A DNA stretch of 64,000 bases from Vespa crabro (Eukaryota > Arthropoda > Insecta > Hymenoptera > Vespidae). Location: NCBI RefSeq assembly GCF_910589235.1, contig NC_060972.1, positions 4,868,899 through 4,932,898 of the forward strand, written 5' to 3'. Positions 1-12,545 of this stretch are shown here, one piece after another. Made by a program: the position numbers and the translations under genes. Within the stretch, counting starts at the first letter, position 1, and every line of letters begins with the position of its first letter. Below the pieces are notes generated by a model. That model made no database searches and was not told the origin of the DNA. It saw only the letters and a list, made by a program, of their open reading frames with translations.

Positions 1-1480
1 GGTTCCCTCTGACGGTCTTGTAACGTGCTTACCTATCCCGGAAATTGAGATCTCGGCTACGGAACGTCGAGCAACCGTGGAAGCTAGCTAGACGAGTGCT
101 TGTGTAAACCTCATTTCGATTTCGCGTCTTTCAGAGCTCGCGTGGACATTATACAAATTATTAATCAAGTAATTAATGAACTTCTCCAAATCGTCTGAGC
201 TCCTGAACTCGTTTCAAGAGTTTAGTTTCAATTCGTACGTATAAGAAATCGTCGGAGGAAGATGAATCGTCCCTCTTCCCTTTACCTCCCTTTCTCCGTC
301 CTTTCTTATCCCTCTCCTTCTCAACGTTATCCGAACGAAAGTTTTGTTCGTGCACCTTCGAACGACTTTTTCTTCCTTTTTTTTTTTTTTTTTTCTTTTT
401 TTTCCTTTTTTCTTTCGATCGACCAAAGATTTGTACTAAATTTCACTACAATTCAATATCATCTTATACCTTGGATTATAATACTACGAATTTGCATTTC
501 ATTTACATGCTCAGACCTTTTATTCCCTTTCGGAAAAGTATACCAATTTCAAAGAGCAAAAGAATATTTCAATTAATGGCTCTTTGCGTTCTACCATTTC
601 TACTTTGCGAAAATGTAAGAGTATATAAGAGTACGTTCTCGAGAATGGGAAAGATCGAATATTACAAATAAAGAGATTTTTAATCAGACCTTTTTATATA
701 AGAAGTTTTAATAAGAAGAAGATCGCGATACGTGCGTATGTCGTAAAATTGCTTTCGTACTTTTACTTGTCTTCCATACTCTTTTTAAGAGGACTACCTT
801 AACAATAAGTACGCGATCGTTACGTATGACAGAGGCATTTTAAAGGCATCATTAAAGGATCATATTTCTTTTAAAAATTATTTCACAAGTGATACGTTTA
901 CGTAGCAAAACTAACGCCTGTATACCAAATAAAATCCCATCTTTGCGATCGAAGGACAATAAAACCTCCCACTATACATTAATTCTTTTCGATCTGTTCG
1001 CATTATATACGTTCCACAAAAAGTTCGTTGAGATTGTAAAATAGAATGATCATTTTTTTGAGGTCACTGTATAAATCGATACTGTAAACGCGTCGATGTT
1101 GTCTTCGATCGATCTCGACGAGAACAGCTTTTAATCTACGAGTGGCTGACGAGTAAGAGATTTACGAACGAGATACTAAATCACTCCACATCCTTGACAC
1201 ATTCTCGATATTTTTTGACGAAGCAAACGAATATGCATTGATATTTCCTTTCTATGTACTTGCAACCTCGTGATTTAAAATTTTTACTATAGTACTGTGT
1301 CGATATTCCTAATTACCAGCAACTATAGATAGGTATAAATAATATGTGGTACGAGCTTTCCCATTTGAGATCGTTCGAGCGTACATTTTTTAAAAGAACG
1401 AACACGAAACTATACCTCGAAAAGAGACCGAGCTTCTTTCTGCAAAGTATTTTGAAAAGTTACCCTGTTCCGAAAGTGAA
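1..1480. other. Upstream non-coding DNA, nothing assigned
   Basis: AT-rich sequence with a poly-T/C tract at 367-416. Open frames over this stretch are short and reflect the tract. I see no conserved protein motif on either strand. Confidence 0.5.
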
Positions 1481-1680
1481 GCGAGTATGAACTTTGGCGA
1501 TCCTGAAATTGAGCCACTCGAAGAGGAACGGGTAGCTTTTCAAATGGCGTAAGTTTCTTACAGGTTTCCCTTTTTTATTTTTCTTTTTTTTCTTTTTTTT
1601 TTTTGTTCCTGTATACCTTTTCTCTTTTTCGAACTTTCTATTAACTCCTTTTCGAACGTTATCGTTAGAGAAAGAAAAAA

Positions 1681-1684
1681 AATA

Positions 1685-1716
<32 letters not shown>

Positions 1717-1717
1717 A
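1681..1717. repeat. (TA)n microsatellite
   Basis: Nearly pure TA run with one G interruption, in upstream DNA. Confidence 0.95.
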
Positions 1718-1838
1718 CGATTAATCGACGCTTGATAGTTGAACTTGAGAGTAACTTTGTGATGTATAATAAAGCACTCCGTGGCTCTTCCCTCTATTTC
1801 CTTTTAACGCAAAATAAACTTCGGAACGGTAGGATACG

Positions 1839-1960
1839 ATTATCGCGAGTCGGTCTTGGTGGTGTATCAAGAATTAATTAGAGACGCGTTAAAAGGGGTC
1901 ATAAAAGCGAGCTACCTCGGCAGCACCGTGATTTTATTACGGTGATTATGAAAAGGTCGG
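1839..1960. promoter_or_regulatory. Candidate conserved regulatory element
   Basis: A compact stretch of denser, less repetitive sequence containing GAATTAATTAGA, AAAGGGGTCATAAAAG (nuclear-receptor-like half site plus an Abd-B-like core) and an inverted repeat CACCGT (1924-1929) / ACGGTG (1939-1944). It resembles insect conserved non-coding DNA. This is pattern recognition only. Confidence 0.25.
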
Positions 1961-2169
1961 TGTTGCGGTGGCGAACGCAAAAAGAGAACAAAATAAAAGG
2001 AGAGAAAGAAATAACTACCTAGAGAGAAGAAAAATAAGGGAGTGTAATACGCGTCATGACAAAGGATGGTAATATCGACGTCGAATCGAAAACTAATCTT
2101 TGAGAAAGATGTTATAGCAAAGATACATGTAGATATGCATGCCCATTACGTTTATCTATGTACATGCCT

Positions 2170-2460
2170 AGCTGGGATGCGCGTTTTAACGTCATTAACG
2201 TGAGTCGTAAACGTTGGACATCGGTTTATTGATAGGAGTTAGCGCATTAAGCGCGCGGAAATAATTATTAGAAATTAACACATCAGGCTTGGCGCGCGCA
2301 ATAGGTTAATCAATGGCCTTTCCTTGGCGTTGCTAATGCGAGCAATTAATTACTTTCACGCTTCGCTGCTGTTTCATTTGTTACCTATATGCGCGAAATA
2401 TTATACGAATTTGTACGACGCTCGCGCTAATTAGCATGGGTAAACACTGATCGGGGTTGC
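2170..2460. promoter_or_regulatory. Candidate homeodomain-rich enhancer
   Basis: Within about 290 bp are ATAATTATTA (2261), GGTTAATCAATGG (2304), CAATTAATTAC (2343), CTAATTAGCAT (2427) and GTAAACA (2440), separated by GC-richer spacers with GCGCGC. Dense TAATTA-type homeodomain, POU-like and forkhead-like sites with no microsatellite contamination are typical of insect developmental enhancers. No open frame explains it. The likely target would be the DIP gene 6 kb downstream; both function and target are inference. Confidence 0.35.
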
Positions 2461-3440
2461 AAAATCGTTGCTAAAAGCGTCACGAACCTCGACTACGAGG
2501 AGGAATTTTGTTTTTAATTAGTATGCCTCTATATATGTAACGCTGCTAACGATAATCATTATTATTCCCCTTGTAATGGTCATTCACGCAGTGCGTCACG
2601 CTCGAACGCTTAACGGAACGTGTTCACGCGAAACGAACTGAAAGTTATTATTCTTTTTTGCATTTTTTCCCCTGCCCCCGCCCCTCCCTCTTTATTCCAG
2701 TATCGATATTTTAGTAATTTTACGGTCTCTCGTACGAATCGACGGACGGAAAATTTATTTTAGACAGACTAACGAGAAAGCAAACACGTATACGTGCGTG
2801 TGTTTAGTTAATACGTTGCAAGCAGCGACGAACTTTTGCTACCGTCGAAATTTCCTGCACGCATGTACATATGAGTTATGTACGCTTGAATCTCTTCCTA
2901 ATGAATTTCACAGTATTGCAACTTTCCGAATGCGAAACTATCTCCGTTACATTGTAATACTTTATTTTAGAATATTTTAGGAAGATACGCTTTTTTTGGT
3001 CGCAGACTATCGCGTTGAAAACGTCGACGTTTCGGCCGTGCAGTTGATAATCGTGCTCGTTAGAAATTTTATAAAAGGACAAAAAGATGTTAGTCGCGGA
3101 AAGACTTCACCTCGCGAGATCTAACGTTAACGATGGAATAGTTGGTCTCAATTTCGAAACAATCGCTTCCATCGTCCTTAATTCCTTTCTCTCGTCTTCC
3201 GCCACGAAAAGCACGGATGCTTTCAACGTTAACAGATCTCGTTAACGCCGATCATTAGAAATTTCTACAAACTTCCACCTCGGTGGAAATTGATTGACAA
3301 GGTAACCTATGTGTATACGCAACTATTAAAAACTTTCGAAAAGGCATAGCGCCGTTGTAAATTAATCGCCCTACGTTTACCTTGATTAATTAATTATTAA
3401 TTCACATCGATGCTCTTTCCTCTTCGACGCGAGCTTAATT

Positions 3441-3499
3441 AAAAAAAAAGAAAAAGAAAAAAAAAAAAAAAAAAAAAAAGAAAAGGAAAAAAAGAAAAT
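3441..3499. repeat. Poly-A tract
   Basis: A-rich run with scattered G; there are no target-site duplications to suggest a retroposon tail. Confidence 0.9.
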
Positions 3500-4356
3500 A
3501 TTACCAGACATCGCGTTCAATCGTTTCCCACGTCTTAGCAAATATTTCGAACGTCACTTTAGGCAGCTCCACGAGAAAGTTATGCAATACCACGGAGCAA
3601 AGTTAATTCCTGTAATTTTAGTTATTCCATCTCGTCGAACTTACTTCGAACTTCGATTTTCTATTTATCTTATCCGATAGATCTCAGCCGGCGCGGCTTT
3701 CAATTAATACGAGCCAATATCGGAGTTGTTCTCTCAACTTTTTGATACGAACACCTTACGGTGCATCTCGTTTCTCTTAATTAGTCGACGTTTAATTTAT
3801 TACTTTCATATAGGAATTTTAGGGGCGCGTTTAAAAGCACACTTTCTATGCTTCAGAAATGAATTTCTATTTTTTCTCTCCCCCCTTCCATCTTTCTGAT
3901 TTTCACAAATGACCATCTCTCTTCGCGATACATATTTGATTAAATCAAATCGATACTCTCATGTTATATCTTCCTATCGTTAACTCAAGGAAAGAAATTC
4001 GTGTTGTTTGGGTTGGTTCGTTTATCGAACCAATCGAAAGCTTGGAAGATCTTCCCTCGGAGAAGAGTCATCTACGAGGAAAGAAAATCAATCGAGCTCT
4101 GATAGAAAAGCAAAGAGATAGAAAGATAGAAGAGACCCGAAAGATGCATGGTGGTAATAACGTCTTCTCCAAGTTGTTTCCTCGATACAGACTGAGCCAA
4201 GCTAGAGCTTTTACTTTTGCTAAAGGGAGACTCCTTTCCTTTGTCGATCGTCGCTCATTCTAAACTGTTTCCGTTGGACGTTAGCGTCGTCCAAGATGCA
4301 CGGATGCTTTCCGATTCTTTTAAAATACCTCCTAGCACCTCCCTTTCGTAACTCCC

Positions 4357-4386
4357 GTTTCTGTTTCTGTTTCTGTTTCTGTTTCT
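4357..4386. repeat. (GTTTCT)5 hexamer repeat
   Basis: Five perfect tandem copies of GTTTCT. Confidence 0.95.
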
Positions 4387-6700
4387 TCGTCCGACGTTGC
4401 ATAAATTTGTGACTCGATCGTAATTTTATTCATCATATGTACCCATGCATGTAGACAAAAGTATATCTATTTAAGTAATATTTTTTACCAAATTTGTCCG
4501 AACCTTCCCATAGTCTCATTATAGCTCAAGATAGAAACGCGAGTATGGATCGACTAAACGTTCTCGAGAACGTGCAACGTTTCTATTCAGTCTTCAAGGT
4601 CGATTACACATTACCCTCCGTAGTTTCACGACCCACCCAGTGACGTGGGTCGGGTCGAGTTGATCGCAGACGTCTACTCTCGTTAACGAGACTACTGATC
4701 GTACCTCGTAATTCCCCGACGATCATTTCCGTCATTTTAAATTTCGTCTCGTTCGTACGGTGTCTTCTCAAATCGATTTCGCCGATTTGCGTAGATCTCT
4801 CGTGCTAATTGCTTCATAAGGACTATACTTCGGACAGATGGTACGTAATAAAGATACAATTTCTATTACCCGATCGATTTTATTAAAAACTCCTTTCCAA
4901 CGAGTAACTACGATCGACTATTACCTCGTCACATATACGATTTCTATTATTTAAAATTCTTTGGAATTTGCCGACCTTGATGATATTTACTGTAACCGCT
5001 GTTGGCTTTAGCTATACGTAATTTGATATCGCGTTTGTAAACAAAGGAAAGAGATTCTCGGAAGCGAAGGTGATTAAGAGGGGAAGACGAAAGGTCGCGT
5101 ATGCCGTAGAGATCAATTACAAATCATTCGTGTCTCGAAAGCCGAGGCGTTGTCAACGATTGTTTAATATTACTGTCCGATCTGTAAAACTAGTTACGAC
5201 TGCGTCATTTTCGATGACGATAGAGCAACACGCTCTTTTATTCGTCCAAGAGTCAACTTAAAATACGCATATTTGGATAGTCGATAACACGTTTGAAAAT
5301 GATTAAACTGTATTTCAATATTTTCCCAAGGCGAGTGCGACAGACTTTCAGTACCCGTTGGACTTTAGAAATTCGTAGTACGTATACAACACAATTTTCA
5401 AGATAATTCTTAACGATCGCCTACGGCTATTGATTTTTTTGTTAGTGTTTTCCCCTCTCCCCTCTGTTTATTCTTTTTAAAAGCCGTGTAATCAAAATTT
5501 GATGCGCCAAAATATTTCGTTGGAAATGTCGCGTGAATTTCGTTGCGCCGAGATTTACTATGTAATTTTCATCGGCATTAAAAATGAATTTATTTGTTTA
5601 TTCACATCGTGCTTTCTGGCGGTACATTGAGGTGAGCGCGCAAATGTAACAGTTCGTTGAATTTGTAGGCGGATATTACCGAGCGTTCTGAAAAAGAACG
5701 AACGAAAGATACACTATATATAGATATATTATAATTGCAACGAAAATGCGTTTGATTTGAGTAGCAACATCGTTTGGACGAACGAAAAGTCTTCCTTTAC
5801 TCGAAGGTCACGATTTCCTTCTTATTTTCTTCTTTTCGGCTTGTTGTCCACGCTTATCGATCGGCGTACGGCGAACTCGAACGAAAAATTGTTTTTATTT
5901 TGGTGAAAAGCGATAACGAAGCTCGTTACGATATCGCCCCTTCCTTTTCTTTCTCAATTTATTTTTCTTTCACGAAGGAGAAAGAAGAAGGAGGGAGAAA
6001 AAGGTGAGCAACGTCGGATCGTCGTGGTCTAACTCAAGGTCGAGATCCAATGGCTTTCAACGTTGACGTCGGCATCCGCGAACTTTGCCAGATACGCGTG
6101 CCCCCGTCATTTCCAGACGATCGCTTTCCTCTTTCTTTGACCTTTGACCACGACGCTTGAAGAAAACTTGACAGCTCTTCTTTAGATTCCCGTGTCGCTG
6201 AAAACGCAAAGACCGAAAAGTCCTCTTATCCCTTTTAATCCTTTGCCGTAAAATGTCTTTGATACGTCACGCGCGCTACATCATACATCGACGTTCAACA
6301 TCCACGTATACTGCATAGCAAAGTAAAATGAAATTAGTAGATACAGAAAAAATTACATTTTCAATTGTACTTTAAGAAGACGTATTCTCGCGTCTAATCG
6401 TCGACATCATATAAAATACCTACACAATCGACTTTCTCGGATTGTCAGATGGGACAACAATCCGGAGAATCGATGGATCTATACGAAAGTATAGCGAGTC
6501 AAATTTTGCGAGAATAGTCGCAAACAGGAAGGGGATACTTTTGGAAAGGAACAACGAGAGGAAGGAGAGAGAACATCATCGATAAAAAGAAAAAGAAAAG
6601 AAAGAAAGAAAGATTGAAGGAGCAAGACAGAAGAAGGAAAGAGAGTCGATCTCCGGAACGACGGTGGTAGAGGATGAGATAGAGGAGCGGAGTCAGGAGT

Positions 6701-6706
6701 AGCAAT

Positions 6707-6741
<35 letters not shown>

Positions 6742-6784
6742 CAGCAGCAACAACACCAGCAGTAGCAGCAGTGGCAGCAGCAGT
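6701..6784. repeat. (CAG)n trinucleotide repeat, interrupted
   Basis: AGC/CAG units interrupted by TAG, CAA and GTGG. On the minus strand it produces a spurious poly-Leu open frame. Confidence 0.95.
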
Positions 6785-6900
6785 GCCCGGGCATCAGGGC
6801 ACGGGCTTTCGTTGGCGCTTGCGCCGCGAGAGAGACGTTTTCCCCGTGCGACGGCTTGTACCTGCAGGAGAGGAAGAAGAAGGGTGCGAGGTGGAAAGAA

Positions 6901-6944
6901 AGAGCGAGAGGGGGAGAGAGGGAGAGAGAGAGAGAGAGAGAGAA
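6901..6944. repeat. (GA)n tract
   Basis: GA dinucleotides with a few G interruptions in the DIP leader region; possible GAGA-factor sites. Confidence 0.9.
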
Positions 6945-7020
6945 GGAAGGGGATACCCGTACGAAGTTTATCGGCGTCGAGCAACTGAGGGTGGTCCTCG
7001 CATAGGTAGAGAGAAGGAGG

Positions 7021-7118
7021 ATGATGATAGTAGTAGTAGTAGTAGGTAGGTAGGTAGGTAGGTAGGTAGGTAGGTAGGTAGGTAGGTAGGCTGGCTGGCT
7101 GGCTGGCTGGCTAGCTGG
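7021..7118. repeat. Compound TAG / GTAG / GGCT microsatellite
   Basis: Three adjacent repeat types: AGT triplets (about 7027-7044), GTAG tetramers (about 7042-7090) and GGCT tetramers (about 7088-7112). GTAG appears to have mutated into GGCT by stepwise change. Confidence 0.95.
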
Positions 7119-7375
7119 AGTAGGAGAGATCGACGGCGGTTGGCGGTAGTAGTGGTGGTGGTGGTGGCGGTGCTCCGAGGAGTCGGAGGTGGAGAATTGC
7201 CGAGCGTACTCAGTACTCCGAGGCTTTTGAAGAGCAGGCAGGCAGCAGTCTACGGCCCGGGACAGAGGGACCAGGACCGGCCTCGAGAGAAGGAGGAGGT
7301 GGTGCGCGGTGGTGGTGGTGGTGGCGGAGAGGAGAGGAGAGGAGAGGAGGAGGAGGTGGAGGCCGAGAATTTCTC

Positions 7376-7377
<2 letters not shown>

Positions 7378-7412
<35 letters not shown>
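7378..7412. repeat. (TCG)n trinucleotide repeat
   Basis: Nearly pure TCG run of about eleven copies in the DIP leader region, unusually CpG-rich. Confidence 0.95.
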
Positions 7413-7512
7413 CTGCGAGATCTAAAACCTATAACGAACTATCCTGCTCGTTCTCGTATATTTATTCGCGCGAGATAGAACCAAACCGGACGATTCTTCT
7501 CTCTCTGGTACA

Positions 7513-7516
<4 letters not shown>

Positions 7517-7546
<30 letters not shown>
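7517..7546. repeat. (AG)15 microsatellite
   Basis: Pure AG run upstream of the first DIP exon. Confidence 0.95.
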
Positions 7547-7549
<3 letters not shown>

Positions 7550-7987
7550 TAGCGTGTTTTTGTCGTGTGCTCGTGACCTTGAGTTAGAGTTTGCTCTCTT
7601 CGGTCTAGCGTTTCGCGTGGTTATCACGTTGCCTCGTGTCATCGTTCGCTTCCTTTCCGTAAACTCGTCGATTGTCTCTCGCCGAGAATAAAAGAAGATA
7701 GAGGCAAGGATAGAGGCGCCGGAGGCAGAAAGCAAAAGCGAAAGAAGCGGGAAGCTTCAGGCGGCAAGCGCGGTGAGGTTAACCGCGTACTTCCTCGTGG
7801 AGGTAGTCGAAGACAAGCGGCGAAGGAGATGTGCGGAGTCGTTTGGCCGGGAGCTGCACGGAGCACGTGCCACGCACGCAGAAGGCGCTCCAGGCGACAT
7901 CAGGTGCGCTAATCCGGGACGCAAGAGGGGAAGTAAGAGAGAGAACGTTCAATCTGTCGTCTCCTTCCCAATTCCTCTTTCTTCCTT

Positions 7988-8050
7988 TCTCTCTCTCTCT
8001 CTCTCTCCTCCTCCTCCTCCACCTCCTCCTCCTCCTCCTTTCCCTCCCTC
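7988..8050. repeat. (CT)n-(CTC)n compound repeat
   Basis: CT run followed by CTC triplets, ending about 130 bp before the first DIP ATG. Confidence 0.95.
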
Positions 8051-8179
8051 TCCTTCCTCCTTCTTCCTTTCTTTTTCATATCCGCGCGAATCTCAATTTT
8101 TCGATCGTACGATCCTTCTCCTCCCTCCAATTCGTCGATCGGTGAATCGTTCTCGAGTGTCTCGAGTGTGAACTCAGGA

Positions 8180-8375
8180 ATGAGTGGGCAAACTTGTCGT
8201 TCTGTTGGTGCTCGTAACGTCGAGGAGGAAGCAAGAGGTGACAGGACAGTCCAGATGATCCTTGTGCTCGCGGCTATCGTCACATTCTTCGGCGTCGATG
8301 GCATTGGACACGCCGTCGTTGCCGCTTATCCTGCCGTTGGGCACGTCTCTACCGGCAAAACGGCATTTCATCAAG
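8180..8375 (+). CDS. DIP: DIP exon 1: start codon and signal sequence
   Basis: Residues 1-65 plus one base of codon 66. Donor CAAG|GTACGT at 8375/8376 leaves phase 1. Two in-frame ATGs are available: 8180 (Met1) and 8255 (Met26). Met26 directly precedes the hydrophobic stretch MILVLAAIVTFFGV and would give an ordinary signal peptide. Met1 adds a charged 25-residue extension (NVEEEARGDR). Translation read through the donor soon hits a stop, so the exon must be spliced. I kept the upstream ATG as the coordinate start, but Met26 may be the real start. Confidence 0.78.
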
Positions 8376-9707
8376 GTACGTACGATTACAATTTACACGG
8401 TATTTACTATCCTAATTTCCTCCTTTGCTCTCTCACGTTTTACGTATAAACGGGATAAGCGGGAAATTGTCGAGTACTTTGATTCGTTGTAGAGATAGCT
8501 TTCCCCAAAGAAAGTATCTCGAACTATACCTTCAAATAGTCGGAATAGTTTGCTATATAAGATAGAAACAGAGAACTCGCGAAGCTACAAAGTTACCTTG
8601 TTCCTGGTAATTCGTGCGAGAGAGAATTCCTTTTCATCTCTTTGACGAGAGCTCGTCGAACAATTTTGACGTTTGTTCGCGACTTATCGAATTTCACGGA
8701 TCCGATCTAAGATCAGGTATTCTTTCGATGCTTCTCCGTTTCTCGAGTGATCTCTCTCGGTGAAAGAAAAATTTGATTAAAAAATTTCACGAGTACCTAA
8801 TATATAGAGGCATGTTAAATTAAATTATCATATCTATTTATTATTAATGACGTAATGCTTTCTTCATTGTCTTCTTAATTGTCTCATTTATATCGACATA
8901 TATCTCAATTAATTCTATAGATTTGTGCGAAGATGATAAAAATACGAAGCACGAATATAACTTCTTCCGTCCAATATCCGAGCCAATAATTCGATTCAAA
9001 AGATGCGAATGGACAACGAGCTAAAATTCTCGTATAGTTTTCTTTGGTAGGATTGAGCCTCTCCGAAAAAATAGTCACATCGATGATGCACGTAGAGAGT
9101 GCCCACGATGCAGAATTTTTGTTCACTCTAATTCACGTAGGATAATCAAAGTCCCATTGTGCGAATAGGATAACGTGTGCTACGTCGACCGAGTGGAAGT
9201 CTGAGTTTCGAACGAATGAACGAATTAAACGTAGAGCGCTAGCTCAAAGAATTAAAAGCGCGTAAAAACGATCGTGCGTTGACAAATCGCATTTATGTTG
9301 TTGATAACGATTGCAATGAGATATAAAGACGGAGTCTTTTCTATTTCCCGAATATCGGGAAATATATGGTAAACGTGTATTGACAAGTTGAAAGGTAGAA
9401 AATGAATTTTTGACGTACCATTGGTAAATGTCTATCGATGCTCTCGAAATTTGATAGTTTTTCGATGGTGACTCTCTCTGTTTTACTATTTTTCTGTCAC
9501 CCCGTCATCGGTGAAACCAGCTAAATCTTGGCGCGTACGAGCCTTCGTGTCATCAACGAACCGTGAGATAATATAAACGTGCTGTTCTCTTCGATTGAGC
9601 GAGAATTAAACATTGAAAATTGTATTACTTTTTTATATGATAGAAAGTGTCGTTGACGCACGAATAAACAAGAGTCGACTAAATATCAGAGACTTGGAAT
9701 GCATATC

Positions 9708-9751
<44 letters not shown>

Positions 9752-12492
9752 TACATATATATATTTTTATATATAGTGTAATAAATTTTGAGAAACGCGC
9801 GAAATAGAAACGATCGCGTCAGAGCAGAATTATCACAGGAGAGCGTTAAGCGATCGTAGGGACGAGCGTAGATTTATCGTAGATAAGGAAGAAAAAGGGA
9901 AAACGAAGAAAAAGATATAGAGAGAAAGAAGATGGAGGAGGAGGGAGGGGGAGGGGGAGGGGGAAAGAGAAATAGAGAAAAAGAATTCCAAGCACTCGAG
10001 TCCCCCGTGGCGATCGTTCAACCCTTCGACGCTTTAGTTCACCAGCAAAAAGTGATTTCGTCGTTGGTATACTTTTTACCGGAGAGAGCAAGACGCGCCA
10101 TGTGGCGTTGCTTACTATATTTTCCGGAGTCGAGTGCCAATCTGACGAGCCTTCCTTTTATTCCTTCTTTTTTTCTCGTTTCGTGCACATACTCGTGCAC
10201 GCATCTACATACCTATATACGTATATACGTGCTTCGCGAACGTAGATGACATAGAAACGCATCTTCACATATTCGCCTTCTCTCTGATCGTTACCTTTCT
10301 TTTTTCTTTCTTTTCTTTTTTTCTTTGGCTGCTTCAACGTTTCGTACTTGTTTTCCGCAAGCACGAGAACCTATGTACATACATACGTGTCATATACACG
10401 CGTTACACGATGTATATCTTTTCCTGAACCACCTTGGTGATACAACCAACAAAATAACGATGAATCATTAGAAGAGCTATCGTTAATACGTTTGAAATAG
10501 TAGATATTTGTTTAAAAAATTTCTTTTACATTCAATGAAAAAGAAAAAGAAGGGAGATCTTCGTTTATAATTGTCAACGAGGTTTCGTTCATCGAAACGA
10601 GCAAAAATAATAAAGTACAGGATCAGAGATGAAAGCAACACAATGGCAATCGTAAAGGAGATACAAACTGGCGGATCGTATGCGAAGCGACCTACTTACA
10701 CAGTGGAGACAGCCTAACAGACGTTGGAATTCGTTATTAAGAAAACTTTCCAGTTTCTACGTCGAGTATGAATTTTGCGATTCGCTAGAAGAACGCGTAG
10801 TACACCGGCTGACAGAGCGATTTGTTTTCTACCTATTTGCCCCCCCCCCCCTCTCTCTCTCTCTCTCTCCCTCTGACGTACCTAGCTCTCTTTACCATCC
10901 TGGACGGGAAGAACGATCGATCACCTTTTTGCCGAATGAAAGAATTAATGGGAGTTAGTGTACGCGCTAATGACGCGAACCGTACGTACTTTCTCGACGT
11001 CGATTCGTTTAACCGAAGTGCGGACGAATCGACGAGAAGGAACGTTCGAGTGGTATATCAGGCAAAGTTTAAATCGTTTTATTCGCCTTTTGCTTCCTCT
11101 CGATCATTCGGACGTCTTGTAAGATTCGAAAAAAACTTAACTCGAGATTATGATTTAAACGAACGTTTCATTAAGATCCCTCTGGAAATGGTTAATTATT
11201 CGTTGGCTTTGTTAATCGAAAGAGTCGATTGGACGATAAAATGAAAAATAATTTATAGAGTATAATAACTATTATATAACTATTAATGTACATTCAATAA
11301 CGAGAATGATTCTATCAAAGTTCTATCTCCTCGTTATCGTCTTATTAATTGTGTTGTTGATTTAAAGTTTATCATAGTTCTATCCAATGTATACGGGATC
11401 GACGTGTTAAAAACGAATGACGAGTCTCGTAGAGAAGGTTCCGTTTCGAAGGTAAAGTTGTCTTTTTCCGGCACGTCGGATCCTATCGCAAAACTGTCAT
11501 CTTTCGTTCACCCCTAGCAGCTATACCAAGAGCCGAGAGAGCGATCGTTTCCGAAAGGATCATTGACGATCGTCGACGCTCGAGGAAGATAAATTTAATC
11601 TCAATAGTGTGCCTTAGATACGTGCGAGAAATCGAACGTCGATCGAAAGAAATAATTTTTCAAATTATTTCATATCTCAATGTAACGATATTATAATATA
11701 TTTATCGTTATTCCCTAATAATACGAGTAAAATACATTTAATAGAGTGCAATGACGGGATATAATCTATGAACAACATGAAGGGAAATACGAATAAAACT
11801 ACATATTGCCCGTAATGATTAAATAATAATTACAATGATTTTCGCTTATTATATGATCCTTCGAAATAATGAATCTTCCCCAATGAACTTACGGGCTCGT
11901 TGCCCGTTAGAGGTATTAAAGCCCACAGGCGTTGTTTGTAATAATCGATGTTTCGGCATATTTGTCTTTCAATTAATCGATCTTTCATTTAATCATGGCT
12001 GACGTGTTTCATTTATATCCCGGCAATAGTCATAACAGGCCCAATTTTGTATAGTTTCTTTCGCATAAGAAGGAAATAATTTGAAATATTTAAAGTTAAT
12101 AGAAATTGTCGAACGATCGATTTCCAATTGATTTACCAAATACAACTTAGTTTCTAAGGGCGAATACGTCTGGTTGACTATAATTAATCATCCTCTTGTT
12201 GATCAATTAATGAATCCTTTTACTTTCAGCGGCACGTATAATCCGTTCACGCACGCGGCCAATTCGCAGAAAGCTTAGGACGAAAATAACGTTTTGCGAG
12301 AAGAACGCGCTACTTCGTTCAGGCCGACACACGAACTCGATCGATCATCGTATTAATTACTTGACACGTTGGCATACACGCGAGCTCTATTTTTTATTAT
12401 CGTAAAAACTTAATGCGGTTATCGTTCATGCACGATCAACGAAATCGTTACTACTTTTCAAACGAACAATAAGACGTTATTATATATATATA

Positions 12493-12545
<53 letters not shown>

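Larger units (their letters stand above)
2461..6695. other. Upstream non-coding DNA
   Basis: No gene found. It holds a poly-A tract (3441-3499), a hexamer repeat (4357-4386) and otherwise unique AT-rich sequence. Open frames of 60-100 codons here lack recognisable motifs. Confidence 0.5.
6696..8179 (+). promoter_or_regulatory. Repeat-dense 5' leader/promoter region of the DIP gene
   Basis: This region is GC-richer than its surroundings and packed with CAG, GA, GTAG/GGCT, TGG, TCG, AG, CT and CTC repeats. Its position just before the first coding exon suggests the promoter and 5' untranslated region. GA tracts are possible GAGA-factor sites. I could not fix a transcription start: TCAGT at 7210-7214 is initiator-like but has no convincing downstream element. 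The long open frames here are products of triplet repeats, not genes. Confidence 0.45.

Noticed and set aside
28..150. Minus-strand donor-like site (reverse complement of CTTACCTAT) with a short open frame upstream
   Set aside because: Only one splice signal, no recognisable protein and too close to the window edge to test.
6499..6984. 161-codon minus-strand open frame with a poly-Leu stretch
   Set aside because: It is produced by the CAG and GA repeats read in antisense; there are no motifs.
7140..8304. Several overlapping 90-130 codon frames on both strands
   Set aside because: All are made of Val, Arg/Glu or Pro/Ser/Leu runs from triplet and CT repeats. The only believable coding part is the DIP exon from 8180.
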